From Natronomonas sp. CBA1123 (GTDB taxonomy: Archaea; Halobacteriota; Halobacteria; Halobacteriales; Haloarculaceae), in the NCBI RefSeq assembly GCF_009741925.1, contig NZ_WPCC01000001.1:124001-188000 (forward strand): a DNA stretch of 64,000 bases, in the 5' to 3' direction. Numbering within the stretch: position 1 is the stretch's first letter; every line of letters begins with the position of its first letter. A program made the position numbers and the translations under genes. The notes under the pieces were generated by a model. It ran no database searches. It was not told where the DNA came from and worked only from the letters and a program-made list of their open reading frames with translations. Shown here in pieces: positions 34,591 through 42,749 of the stretch.

Positions 34591-34923
34591 AAGTACTATT
34601 CCGAGTACACGATCACGAACACGGGACAATGGTGGTATGGCGAACACGAGATCGACGCCGTCGGCCTGACCACCGGCGAGACACTGATCGTCGGTGAATG
34701 CAAATTCCAACAGTCACCCCTCGGATACGATGCGTTATCGAATCTAGAGGATCACACCGACGAACTTCAATGGTCTCCACAAAGCGGGAGTGACCGGGTC
34801 GTCGAGTACGCCCTCTTCTCCCGAAGGGGGTTCAAACAATCGGTCACGGAAGCAGCCAGTCAACGAGACGACCTACGTTTGTTCAGCCTCACAGATGTCG
34901 TGACTGCACTCACAGAAACTTAG
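34591..34923 (+). pseudogene. C-terminal remnant of a DUF234 archaeal ATPase
   Basis: About 105 codons in frame: NTGQWWYGEHEIDAVGLTTG, TLIVGECKFQQSPLGYDAL, YALFSRRGFKQSV and DDLRLFSLTDVV. They align with the last 110 residues of the intact ATPase at 50043 (GQWWFKEHELDVLGLTTEGL and so on). The AAA domain is missing, and the DUF234 nuclease-like part alone remains. The frame extends upstream through unrelated sequence, so no start is assigned. Confidence 0.75.
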
Positions 34924-34947
34924 GCCTAGGCCAGGCTTTGAGCCGAC

Positions 34948-35880
34948 TCAATTCGCCGTACGTTCGATTTCTCGATACCGTTCCCGAACCGTCACTTTAG
35001 ACACGTCCGCCGCATCCGCGATTTCGGCTTGCGTCAGGTTCTCTCCGGTGTCCTGACCAGCGACGTACAAGGCGCCTGCTGCAGCGCCCGCGGGATTACA
35101 GCCGTTCCTCAGGACTTCGCCCAATGCATCTTCGAGAAGCCTCCGCGCTTGACACTCCGTCTCATTGCTCACATCGGTTTCCGATGCAATCTGTGGGAGA
35201 TACTGCTTCGGGCCAGCCGGTGGCACGGGTAACTCGAGCTCCCGATTCAACACGGTGTACCCCAACCGGACCTTCCCGTCATCGAGTTTCGACACTCGAG
35301 CGATCTCCTCGAACGTCCGCGGATACTCGTTGAGTCGGCAGACCGCATACACGCTCCCGGAGGCAATCGTTTCGATCGACCGACCTCGAAGCACATCTTC
35401 GTTCTGTGCCGTTCGGAACAGCTGACACGCCTGGTTTCGAAGACTCTCCGAGAAACCGAGGGCAGACGTCATCCGCCGAATCTCGACCAGCCCCGACAGG
35501 AGATTCCGATTCGCTTTCGAGCCGATTTTCGCTCGTGTATGCTCGCGACGCAACCGACCGAGTTGCCGCCGTTTCTTCCCGCCGATCGTTCGCCCCTCGG
35601 AATCTTTCTTCCACCCGATTTCACTCCCGATACCGTGGTCGTGCCGGGCGACCGTGTTCGGCGCCCCTGTCCGTCGTCGTTCCGAGGCGTTTTCGTCGGC
35701 CTTGCAGTACTGCGGGCCGTGGTCCAGTGCTTCGTCGTTGAGAATGAGTCCACAGTCGTCACAAACCGTCTCGTGAGCGTTCGTCGTGACACGCCCATCA
35801 CATTCCGGGCAACTGTTCTGTTCGTCTTCCTGTACGTCCTCATCGAACGTCTGCTCGTAGATGTTTCTCGAAGCCATCAC
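34948..35880 (-). CDS. tfb: Transcription initiation factor IIB (TFB), second copy
   Basis: 310 residues. Zinc ribbon CPECDGRVTTNAHETVCDDC at about 23-42. The linker with GIGSEIGWKKDSEGRTIGGK matches the B-reader region of TFBs (D-x-GLGTEIG in canonical ones). Two cyclin folds follow, ending in TQAEIADAADVSKVTVRERY, the canonical HTH of the second repeat. This copy is closer to standard haloarchaeal TFB than the one at 26994. The start could be 35880 or the next codon, also ATG. Confidence 0.9.
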   Translation of the reverse strand: MMASRNIYEQTFDEDVQEDEQNSCPECDGRVTTNAHETVCDDCGLILNDEALDHGPQYCKADENASERRRTGAPNTVARHDHGIGSEIGWKKDSEGRTIGGKKRRQLGRLRREHTRAKIGSKANRNLLSGLVEIRRMTSALGFSESLRNQACQLFRTAQNEDVLRGRSIETIASGSVYAVCRLNEYPRTFEEIARVSKLDDGKVRLGYTVLNRELELPVPPAGPKQYLPQIASETDVSNETECQARRLLEDALGEVLRNGCNPAGAAAGALYVAGQDTGENLTQAEIADAADVSKVTVRERYREIERTAN

Positions 35881-35901
35881 AGATCACGAGGCACGCGTTC
35901 C

Positions 35902-35934
35902 TGCGCCCCTCGCCCGTCAGGGGCCAATAAAACA
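35902..35934 (-). promoter_or_regulatory. Start-proximal element with TATA box (copy 3)
   Basis: On the minus strand TTTATTGGCCCCTGACGGGC is followed by GAGGGGCGC. A TATA-like TTTATT precedes an inverted repeat AGGGGC/GCCCCT, about 22 bp before the TFB start. Identical over 27 bp to the element at 37994. Confidence 0.7.
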
Positions 35935-36052
35935 CAACGGCGGTGCTGCTACGGACGTCTCGGTGCGGAGAACTGTCGCTTGCCTCGCTCTATTCGAGAC
36001 TCTGTGGAGAGACTGAACACAGAGGTTCCAGTCTCAGTTTCGCTGCCACTGA

Positions 36053-36487
36053 TCAACTCGGGTCGTAGGGATTCGTCGCTGTATCGAGTCGATAGATATC
36101 ATCGACGGCATCGAAGTCGTCGTCAAACGCATACAGATACCCGAGTCCCTCGGTTTGCATATACGCAATAATACAGGCGTCAACGAACGAGAGGGGTTCG
36201 TGCTGCCTGAACAGGGATTTCCCTGTCGCGAAGGCAGCAGTACTGAGTGACTCGATATGGAACCGTGCGTTTTCCTCGATTCGATCAAGGAGATCGACAG
36301 CAGCCTCGTGACCGGCATGGGTTGTGAGGCCATTCAGCGTTTCCGCGAGGACGTACTCAAGAACGACTGCCTCTGGAAGCGATCCAGTGTCGACACCACG
36401 AATGACCGGCAGTGCGGTATCATGGGAACTATCGCGTCGATACGCTGCCGCAAAGAGGACTGTCGTATCGATGAGTGCGCGCGGCAT
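36053..36487 (-). CDS. vapC: VapC-type PIN domain toxin
   Basis: 144 residues. MPRALIDTTVLFAAAYRRDS has the first Asp, VVLEYVLAETLNGL the conserved Glu, EPLSFVDACIIAYMQ the third acidic residue, and LYAFDDDFDAV the fourth. Complete PIN active site, so a probable RNase. The AbrB-type antitoxin gene ends directly before its ATG on the same strand. Confidence 0.85.
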   Translation of the reverse strand: MPRALIDTTVLFAAAYRRDSSHDTALPVIRGVDTGSLPEAVVLEYVLAETLNGLTTHAGHEAAVDLLDRIEENARFHIESLSTAAFATGKSLFRQHEPLSFVDACIIAYMQTEGLGYLYAFDDDFDAVDDIYRLDTATNPYDPS

Positions 36488-36739
36488 CTATTCGGTTTCG
36501 ACGCCCCAAGCGTCATGCTCGTCCACTACATCGGTTGTCGCTTCGCCATCGTAGCCATCGAACTCGGCGAACGTTCCCGCCCGTTGTTGGACGACTTCGA
36601 CACGGACACTACCATCGGCCTCGAGATGCCAACGAAGTTGGTCACCATCATCAATATCGAGTTCACGTCGAATCCGTGCAGGGATGTTCGCCTGATTCCC
36701 TGATACCTTACTTTCGGCGTCGATTCGGTCGCTGCTCAT
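36488..36739 (-). CDS. AbrB/SpoVT-type antitoxin
   Basis: 83 residues from the ATG at 36739 (MSSDRIDAESKVSGNQANIP). SKVSGNQANIPARIRRELDI, GDQLRWHLEADGSVRVEVV is the swapped-hairpin AbrB DNA-binding fold. Acidic tail to bind the toxin. The neighbour downstream is the PIN toxin with no gap. A perfect palindrome lies 33 bp upstream, a probable autoregulatory operator. Confidence 0.8.
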   Translation of the reverse strand: MSSDRIDAESKVSGNQANIPARIRRELDIDDGDQLRWHLEADGSVRVEVVQQRAGTFAEFDGYDGEATTDVVDEHDAWGVETE

Positions 36740-36771
36740 ATCCACCAGTACGTCCTCGGCCGTCAAAAATC

Positions 36772-36789
36772 TAGTGTGACATCACACTA
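36772..36789. promoter_or_regulatory. Palindromic operator of the AbrB-VapC module
   Basis: TAGTGTGA, CA, TCACACTA is a perfect 8-bp inverted repeat with a 2-bp centre, followed by TATATGG. Its place between TATA-like sequence and the antitoxin start suits repression by the AbrB protein. Confidence 0.55.
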
Positions 36790-36807
36790 TATGGAAATTT
36801 AACCGGC

Positions 36808-37968
36808 TCAGTCAGCTGCCTCAGCGAAGCGCTCTCGGAGTTCAGCTTCCCGCTCTTCGAACGTTTCGGCTTTCTCACGGACGCCCTCACTCAACTGCTC
36901 GATTTGGGCGAGTGCAACTTGGCTCTCCAAGCCGGTCTGTCCGTCGCCATCTGTTTCCGCTTGGGACTGCTGTTCGTACTCGCGTTCGACGCGTTCAAGG
37001 GTCCCATCGGGGTTGAACAGGATGTCGTTGGCTGTCCGGACGTAGCTGTCGAGTGAATTACCCTCTTTGCCGCGGAAGAAGTGCGTCAGCGCGTACGTTG
37101 CACCCGAATGCAGTGTCCACATGTCGATTTCGAACGGATCAGCGGCGTTCGCTCGGGCATCACTCGCCGCCTGTTGGGCGAGATACTCCGGAAAGCCAAG
37201 CAGTTCGTAGAAGCCCTCGAGGTCGAACGGTACATCGGGGAATGAGACGGTGAGGTCCTGAGCGTCAGTGATGAATCCCAACAGGTCGTCTGCGACGAGT
37301 TCGAGTTGTTCGAGGACGGATTCCCACCACGGGCCGAAGCCATCCACATTGCCCACGTGCTTGACGACTTCTCTGTCGGTTAGTGAACGAATCGAGTTCG
37401 CACAGTAGCTATCTCGGGCAAATCCTTCGACGTAGACCGCGTTGTTTCCGAAGAAATCGTAGCCGGAAGTGACGCCCATTGTAATCGGCTCGTTTCGCCC
37501 AGGAAGCGTCACTGAGAGGCCATCGAACATGATGTCCATGTGGACCTCACCGCCGCCGCGGTACTGTCTGATCTCGCCGAAAACGAGTTCCGAGAGTGGA
37601 GTATCCTCGTAGGTTTCTGCACGCAGGACGTCTTCGAGTGCACCGTACACGTCAGTGGGATTGATGATGGCGTAACTATCCGTCGGAATATTGAACAACG
37701 GCGTTTCGGCATCAGCGTCTTCGTTCGCTTGGTCGATGAGTCGATTCGGTTCGACGACCGCGTTGAAGCGGTCCGTCTCAACCCATTCGCCCGTGTAGGG
37801 GTTTTCGTAGCCGACCTTGGTCTCGGTCGCCCGTGGAAGCTCTCGGATCGCTTCGGCAAAGGTCATCACGTCGTCGGTGTCTTGTCGTGCCTCGTACCAC
37901 TCCGGAAGGTCGGTATCTGTTCTCGGGTCGACGCCAGCGAACACGGTGGATGTCTCTGGAGATTTCAT
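36808..37968 (-). CDS. Plasmid-type hypothetical protein (DUF932-like)
   Basis: 386 residues, acidic. AVVEPNRLIDQANEDADAET, YAIINPTDVYGALEDVLRAE, GVTSGYDFFGNNAVYVEGFA and YCANSIRSLTDREVVKHVGN are reminiscent of DUF932 proteins carried by plasmids and phages. C-terminal coiled-coil-like segment (EKAETFEEREAELRERFAEA). The function is not known. It carries the same start-proximal element as the TFB gene at 34948, which suggests common control. Confidence 0.6.
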   Translation of the reverse strand: MKSPETSTVFAGVDPRTDTDLPEWYEARQDTDDVMTFAEAIRELPRATETKVGYENPYTGEWVETDRFNAVVEPNRLIDQANEDADAETPLFNIPTDSYAIINPTDVYGALEDVLRAETYEDTPLSELVFGEIRQYRGGGEVHMDIMFDGLSVTLPGRNEPITMGVTSGYDFFGNNAVYVEGFARDSYCANSIRSLTDREVVKHVGNVDGFGPWWESVLEQLELVADDLLGFITDAQDLTVSFPDVPFDLEGFYELLGFPEYLAQQAASDARANAADPFEIDMWTLHSGATYALTHFFRGKEGNSLDSYVRTANDILFNPDGTLERVEREYEQQSQAETDGDGQTGLESQVALAQIEQLSEGVREKAETFEEREAELRERFAEAAD

Positions 37969-37992
37969 TCGATCTCACGAGGGACTGCTTCG

Positions 37993-38022
37993 AGCGCCCC
38001 TCGCCCGTCAGGGGCCAATAAA
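37993..38022 (-). promoter_or_regulatory. Start-proximal element with TATA box (copy 4)
   Basis: Minus strand TTTATTGGCCCCTGACGGGC then GAGGGGCGC, the same 27 bp as copy 3, about 26 bp before the ATG at 37968. Confidence 0.7.
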
Positions 38023-38199
38023 CCTCAACAGTCCCGTGGAAGTGCTCACTTAGTGAGCGGCTTCACCAGTGTGCTGAATTGAGGGTGCGTCTCTCACACG
38101 GAGATTGGTTTGGGTTTGCTAGAAGGAATCGGTCGATACAGGTATTACAGACAACGGTCAGTACAGTCTCTGTCTTCAGCATGCCACTCGACGAGTGCG

Positions 38200-38625
38200 T
38201 CAGTCGTAGTAACTCAGGCGCTCAACAACGTCCGAGAAGGCAACGTTCTCACGTACATCAGTAATCTCGATGGCGACACGTTCGCCCTGTTCAGTATCGG
38301 GAACGATGACGACGAACCCACGCTCGACACGGGTGATACCGTCGCCTTGATCGCCAATACCATCAATCTCCACGCGTCGGGTTTCGCCTTCCTCCACGGG
38401 TGGTTTCTCGGGATCGGTCTGACTGCCTTGTCGAATCTCTGTATCTGCGATCTCGCTCTCGTCCGCTTCGTTCGATGGTGACGGAAAAACCGCCACGCGG
38501 TACGTCTCACCCTGCTGAAGGTTGTCAAGTCGAATCTCTTGTTCTGGTACTTCAATCAAATATGAGTCAGCTCGCTTTTCGACAGTGGCAGAGAACAGAC
38601 AGCGAAGGTGATCGGAAATTTCCAT
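38200..38625 (-). CDS. TRAM domain protein
   Basis: 141 residues from the ATG at 38625 (MEISDHLRCLFSATVEKRAD). The C-terminal TRAM barrel is EGETRRVEIDGIGDQGDGIT, RVERGFVVIVPDTEQGERVA, IEITDVRENVAFSDVV. The N-terminal half is a second short beta segment found in haloarchaeal TRAM proteins. TRAM proteins bind RNA and can act as RNA chaperones. The gene sits alone on the minus strand. Confidence 0.85.
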   Translation of the reverse strand: MEISDHLRCLFSATVEKRADSYLIEVPEQEIRLDNLQQGETYRVAVFPSPSNEADESEIADTEIRQGSQTDPEKPPVEEGETRRVEIDGIGDQGDGITRVERGFVVIVPDTEQGERVAIEITDVRENVAFSDVVERLSYYD

Positions 38626-39288
38626 CAGTGGTCTCTTCAACGAGATACCGAGACAGAACACTTCATTCTACTGTCTGACGTATTACAGCGCTAAACCAGC
38701 CTCACTAGCCGGACAGTCGATCCAGGCTTCACCTGGTTCCACGTTCAATTCAGGAAACTCACGAATCGATCGATCCGTTGAACTACCTGGTCGTTGTCAC
38801 GAACGGCGTGCGAGATACAGCGGGTACACTGATTGAGTTTCGCTGGTCCACCCACTCGACGAACAGTGGATCGAACGTCAGCAGCACGCCAATCCGAACG
38901 ACTCGGCGTTCATCGTCCCCGTTGCCCTCGAGGACGAACCCCTTCCAGCTTCGGCGGCGACGGCGCTCGCGACGCGGCCGATCTCGTTGACGAGTGGCAC
39001 GGGAGCGACGAATCGGTCAGGCTCGTCGATGCTCCGTGCAGTCAGCAGGACACAGATAGCTGACCCAGTTGACACACCAACCGGGACGGTCGCAGCCGAG
39101 TATTTCCGCCCTGCCCCTCGGGCCATTTTTGTTCGCCATTATCGGCGAACACGAAGCTTGTTCGCCCCAATAGCCGAACACATCTCCGATCACAACAATC
39201 ATCGGTATCCAGAGTATGATATTCTACGATTCACCAAACGCTTTTGAATATGTACATACAACGTACTTACAATAAGGGACGTTGTGCT
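38626..39288. other. Gap without a supported gene
   Basis: Several frames are open here, but none shows a family motif. The plus frame around 38845-39060 (VHPLDEQWIERQQHANPNDS) looks like protein debris. An inverted repeat, ACAACGT (39258-39264) and ACGTTGT (39279-39285), lies just before the CopG gene and may be its operator. Confidence 0.4.
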
Positions 39289-39591
39289 ATGGGCAATACG
39301 AGAGTAAACTTCCGGCTTCCGGACGATCTGGTGGAGAAAGCGGATGTCGCAGCGGCGGTCAACAGGAAAAATCGGACTGAGATCGTCAAGGAGGCGCTTC
39401 GAGACTACCTTGAAGAAATCGAGGACGACGAGACATTCAAGGAAGCAGTCGTTGAGCTCTACCTTGACGGCCAAATCGGATTCGACGTTCTAGCGGAATT
39501 TATCGGGCGTCAAGACGCTGAATCCGTTCGAGCATCGAAGGCCCTGCTTGACCAAGGCGAGGACGTGGCCGAGGATATGGCCAATCTCTAG
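39289..39591 (+). CDS. CopG/ribbon-helix-helix antitoxin
   Basis: 100 residues from the ATG at 39289 (MGNTRVNFRLPDDLVEKADV). The ribbon-helix-helix VNFRLPDDLVEKADVAAAVN, RKNRTEIVKEALRDYL is clear. The C-terminal half is helical, with FDVLAEFIGRQDAESVRASK as in antitoxins of PIN-like partners. The toxin-like gene follows after 17 bp. An inverted repeat overlaps the promoter region. Confidence 0.8.
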   Translation: MGNTRVNFRLPDDLVEKADVAAAVNRKNRTEIVKEALRDYLEEIEDDETFKEAVVELYLDGQIGFDVLAEFIGRQDAESVRASKALLDQGEDVAEDMANL

Positions 39592-39608
39592 AGGGACCTC
39601 GATATCGA

Positions 39609-40094
39609 ATGATTGTCGCTGACACAAGCGCTCTCATCTCTCTCGCTTCGATCGGTATTCTCGACATCTGTCTCACCGAATTCGAGACGCACACTACGGA
39701 CACAGTGCGACAGGAGCTCGAGGAAACAAGTGAATACGAAGATAGCCACGCCAACGCCGCTGACACCGTACTCGAGAGCATCGATCGGAAAGCGATTCAC
39801 CAAGTCAACAGTGAATTCACATCATCCCGCGTGGACAAGGGTGAAGGGAGTTGTGCAGTACTCACGAACGAACTGAAGGCGGAATTCCTGATTACCGATG
39901 ACCTTCGGGCACTCCCAGAGCTCCAGACGCTTACCGACGCTCAAGTCGCGATTTCACCGATCGTGTTGAAAGCTCTCGTCAAGAGAGGCGAACTAGAACA
40001 TGACGGGGCGGTGTCAAAACTGGAACAACTTGCCGATGCGCGTGACTGGCTCGGTGCACCCATCTATCGGCGCGCGAAGAATCTCTTCGAGTAG
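39609..40094 (+). CDS. PIN-like toxin
   Basis: 161 residues. MIVADTSALISLASIGILDI has the first Asp. DKGEGSCAVLTNEL has the central acidic residue. AEFLITDDLRALPEL carries the C-terminal acidic pair. Related to the DUF3368-type PIN branch. Preceded by the RHH antitoxin gene. It ends 24 bp before cassette repeat copy B. Confidence 0.8.
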   Translation: MIVADTSALISLASIGILDICLTEFETHTTDTVRQELEETSEYEDSHANAADTVLESIDRKAIHQVNSEFTSSRVDKGEGSCAVLTNELKAEFLITDDLRALPELQTLTDAQVAISPIVLKALVKRGELEHDGAVSKLEQLADARDWLGAPIYRRAKNLFE

Positions 40095-40117
40095 CGCATA
40101 CCGGAGCTCTATCGCAA

Positions 40118-40260
40118 CTGGTCGTGGCTGCGCGCGCAGCGAGACGCGACTACAGGGAGAGTCTCGGGCAGTGCGATCGGTGAGCGAAGCGAGCCGTGAG
40201 CACGAGCGAGCACGGAGCGGTGGGTGGGGAGGCGGTTGGCGGGTGGAGGCCACAATAAAA
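40118..40260. repeat. Cassette repeat, 3' flank (copy B)
   Basis: Shares GGCTGCGCGC, GAGACGCGAC, CTCGGGCAGTGCGA, GGTGAGCGAAGCGAGCCG and GCGAGCACGGAGCGG with 26827-26985. It follows the RPA-like gene on the minus strand just as copy A follows the TFB gene. Confidence 0.75.
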
Positions 40261-40282
40261 AAGAAAAGAGCTGCCTACGCGC

Positions 40283-41098
40283 TCACCACCAAGCCGCTCG
40301 TTCGGGGAAGTGAACCATCGACCGTCCGGTGAGCGCGAGTGACGCCCGGCCTTGGTACCAGCTTACCGCCGCATCCCGGATACGCACCGTCTGACCTTCC
40401 GCGATGAGAGGTTGCTTCGATCGCTTCCACACCGTCAACTTGGTTTTCCCTGTCTCGTCTTCGAGCAAGCCGACTTGTTGCATCGAGGGACTGCTGGGTT
40501 CCCACAGCGTCTCGACTGTCGCTTCGACATCCACCCACTTGCGACCCACCTGCACCAACTCACCGAGCGCCACGATCGCCCCCGGCGCCGCCTGTACGTC
40601 CTCGACCATGTCCAACACAGCGTCCTGCATCGATCGCCCGCTCTGGACCCGGGCGGCCAACTCTCGTTCGATGGCTTCGACACCGAGACCACCGCAACAC
40701 TTTCCGTCCAACCGGATGGCCTGTTTCTCGACCTCCCGCCGCGTCTCGACGTCCAACTGCTCACGTGGATCTGCTTCACTGGACAGCCCACAGTGTTTCG
40801 CCTGCGTCATCTCCCGGCACAGCTCCTCCCGCCGACTCGTCTGCGCGCAATCTTCACGTTCACGAGTCCGCCGTTTCTCAGCTTCTCGCGCTTCCCACTT
40901 CTCCTGAGCTTCCAGCGTCATTCCGTGTGGGTGGTCCTGTTCGTCAGCCGCCGCGATTGCATCACGAACGTCCGAGTCAATTTTCGCTTGGGTCTGCAAC
41001 TCCACCGTTGGTCGCAGCTCCGGGGTGTCCTCGACTACGTCTTGTTCTGATTCCTGTTCGACCGAGACCTTTTCACGAATTGGGTTGTTACGTTGCAT
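40283..41098 (-). CDS. RPA-like OB-fold single-stranded DNA-binding protein
   Basis: 271 residues. The first 170 are charged and helical, with Cys/His residues (EELCREMTQAKHCGLSSEA). The C-terminal 100 form an OB fold: VQVGRKWVDVEATVETLWEP, MQQVGLLEDETGKTKLTVWK, RSKQPLIAEGQTVRIRDAAV, SWYQGRASLALTGRS. This is the archaeal RPA-type pattern. A plasmid-borne ssDNA-binding protein could help replication or transfer. Both flanks carry the same non-coding cassette as the TFB gene at 26994. Confidence 0.7.
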   Translation of the reverse strand: MQRNNPIREKVSVEQESEQDVVEDTPELRPTVELQTQAKIDSDVRDAIAAADEQDHPHGMTLEAQEKWEAREAEKRRTREREDCAQTSRREELCREMTQAKHCGLSSEADPREQLDVETRREVEKQAIRLDGKCCGGLGVEAIERELAARVQSGRSMQDAVLDMVEDVQAAPGAIVALGELVQVGRKWVDVEATVETLWEPSSPSMQQVGLLEDETGKTKLTVWKRSKQPLIAEGQTVRIRDAAVSWYQGRASLALTGRSMVHFPERAAWW

Positions 41099-41117
41099 TG
41101 GATCTCTCCGATCCGAA

Positions 41118-41505
41118 GGCGCTCACAGAGCGTCCGACGCCCGCGACCTCACTCGCGGGTTTTCCACACAATCGAACCGACCAGTCACGACTGCGCGCTC
41201 TCGCTCGCGCCTTCGCGAGCGCCCCTTGGGCGCGAGCGAGAGCGCGCCACAGACGGTGCACACAACCAGCCGCGCGCGCCGACCCGCCCGGAACGCGCGT
41301 CCAGCGGAGTAAGCGTGGGGGGGGGGGTGAGCAGCCACGCCGCGCAACCCCTCGCGCTTACCCGCTGGCGTCGAGACCATATGCACTTCAGCCCGGAACG
41401 GGCGCGGGCGGGGCGGAGAGCGCCCGCATGCCCGGAATGGTCGGTCGCGAGCGCGTGGAGGGCGGCAGCGCCGAGCGCGGCGAGCCGGCTACCACTCACG
41501 GGGTA
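41118..41505. repeat. GC-rich cassette repeat, 5' flank (copy B)
   Basis: Matches 28072-28520 in order, with a shorter middle. Contains a G10-like run near 41320 and the 19-bp-stem hairpin at 41193-41247. No protein is encoded. A weaker third relative (GGAATGGTGTG, GGCGGCAGCGCTGA, GCTACTCACCG) lies at about 44555-44615. Confidence 0.8.
41193..41247. repeat. Long hairpin inside cassette copy B
   Basis: GCGCGCTCTCGCTCGCGCC (41193-41211) and its exact complement (41229-41247), 17-nt loop. Same arms as in copy A. Confidence 0.85.
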
Positions 41506-41553
41506 ACCGTCGATTCCAGCCGGCCAGCTAACGAATGAAAACACGTCTGCTAA

Positions 41554-41584
41554 TTAACCAACATACTCGGGAGTCGTTGGTTAA
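41554..41584. promoter_or_regulatory. TTAACCAAC inverted repeat (copy 3)
   Basis: TTAACCAAC, 13-bp spacer, GTTGGTTAA, at the outer end of cassette copy B, about 100 bp upstream of the VapB-type gene. Confidence 0.8.
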
Positions 41585-41680
41585 GACGAAGGGTACCGAT
41601 TCCGTGCTTCTGCGGTCGAGCTTCGATGCCACCGTAGTGGTCGTGGAAACGTTTACACAGTTTCAGACGAAACTTTCAGT

Positions 41681-41956
41681 ATGGCAACGGCGGTCAAAGT
41701 TGACGAGGAGGCGAAATCCCGTCTCGAGGAGCTACAGGCAGAAATCAAGCTCCGGACTGGCGAGAAGGTCACGCAACAGGAGCTTCTGACCCGCCTGATT
41801 GACGATGCCTACGAGTCCCGAGAGGCGGTTATCGATTCGTTTCGTGAGTCGACGGTCCCGCTATCGGAGGCCGAAAAAGAGGCGATGCAAGCAGGTCGGA
41901 TCAGCTCCGGCGTCGAGACGGACGAAGACGACATCGACGACATCCTCTACGGATGA
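41681..41956 (+). CDS. vapB: VapB-type antitoxin
   Basis: 91 residues. MATAVKVDEEAKSRLEELQA, EIKLRTGEKVTQQELLTRLI is a short ribbon-helix-helix. The tail FRESTVPLSEAEKEAMQAGR, ISSGVETDEDDID is the toxin-binding region and is also found as a relic at 29828-29926. Stop and start overlap by ATGA with the toxin gene. Confidence 0.8.
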   Translation: MATAVKVDEEAKSRLEELQAEIKLRTGEKVTQQELLTRLIDDAYESREAVIDSFRESTVPLSEAEKEAMQAGRISSGVETDEDDIDDILYG

Positions 41957-42384
41957 CGGTGCTGATCGATACAGGCGTGGTATACGCCGACCACGACACG
42001 GACGCGACAAGGCACGAGGCTGCCAGCCGTGCACTCGACGCCGTATATGACGGGGAGTTCGGCCATCCCTACCTGACCGACTATATCTTCGACGAAGCCA
42101 TCACGCTCACCCGAAAACGAACAGGGTCGTACTGTGCAGCGAAGCAATTGAGCGACCGGCTTCTGGGAGAGGGGCAGTATCCGTCAGTTTACGAGATACT
42201 ACACGTCTCGAAGGCGGGGTTCGGTGACGCCGTCGACATTTTCGAGCGATACGACGACCAAGCGTTGAGCTTCACGGATGCGACGATCGTCGCCGTCGCC
42301 GAGCGGTTCGACATCGATCAGGTGTTGAGTTTCGATGCCCACTTCGATGGGGTCGTTCCGCGAGTCGACCCCGGAGATATATGA
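41953..42384 (+). CDS. vapC: VapC-type PIN toxin
   Basis: 143 residues. MTVLIDTGVVYADHDTDATR has the first Asp, YLTDYIFDEAITLTRKR the conserved Glu, LSFTDATIVAVAERFDI the third acidic residue, and VLSFDAHFDG the last. Complete PIN active site. Coupled 4-bp overlap with vapB. Confidence 0.85.
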   Translation: MTVLIDTGVVYADHDTDATRHEAASRALDAVYDGEFGHPYLTDYIFDEAITLTRKRTGSYCAAKQLSDRLLGEGQYPSVYEILHVSKAGFGDAVDIFERYDDQALSFTDATIVAVAERFDIDQVLSFDAHFDGVVPRVDPGDI

Positions 42385-42414
42385 CTACCATCCTCCTGTT
42401 CTCTCCGTAGCTCG

Positions 42415-42540
42415 ACCGTGGCTGTGCGGGCAACGACAGTGAGACGCGACCGAAGGGAGCGTCTCGAAAGCGAACGGCGAGCGGTTCGTGGTCGACCGAC
42501 GGGAGACCACGACAGCGAGCGGGGAACGCAGTGACCCGCG
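42415..42540. repeat. Cassette-type 3' flank, diverged copy
   Basis: GTGGCTGTGCGGGCAACGAC, GAGACGCGACCGAAGGGAGC and GTCTCGAAAGCGAACGGCGAG resemble the start of copies A and B, then diverge into an unrelated repeat-rich stretch. No gene with a matching 5' flank is adjacent. Confidence 0.5.
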
Positions 42541-42545
42541 AGCGC

Positions 42546-42716
42546 TCACTCGTTTTCGAGTGCAGCGTAAATCTCCGCATGACGGCGTCCATCAAGCTCG
42601 CCCATCTCAAGGGCGATTTCGCGGCGTTCGGCGTCGCTTTCGGCTGCCTGATACCGCTCATACAACTGGCGGACCTCATCATCGACAGCCGTTGAGGAAT
42701 CAGTACTGGACGCCAT
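42546..42716 (-). CDS. Small acidic protein paired with a Doc-type toxin, candidate antitoxin
   Basis: 56 residues (MASSTDSSTAVDDEVRQLYE, RYQAAESDAERREIALEMGE, LDGRRHAEIYAALENE). Acidic, helical, likely dimerising. It starts 33 bp after the stop of the Doc-type gene on the same strand. Codon choice and composition match its neighbours. No DNA-binding motif is visible. The antitoxin role is inferred from location. Confidence 0.55.
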   Translation of the reverse strand: MASSTDSSTAVDDEVRQLYERYQAAESDAERREIALEMGELDGRRHAEIYAALENE

Positions 42717-42749
42717 TGCTTTACTGAATATTCTCGGTGGGCCCGTTTA

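Noticed and set aside
38878-39126. 82-residue minus frame in the 38.6-39.3 kb gap
   Set aside because: Ala/Val/Arg-rich with no motif, and a plus-strand frame over the same bases looks equally plausible; neither can be supported.
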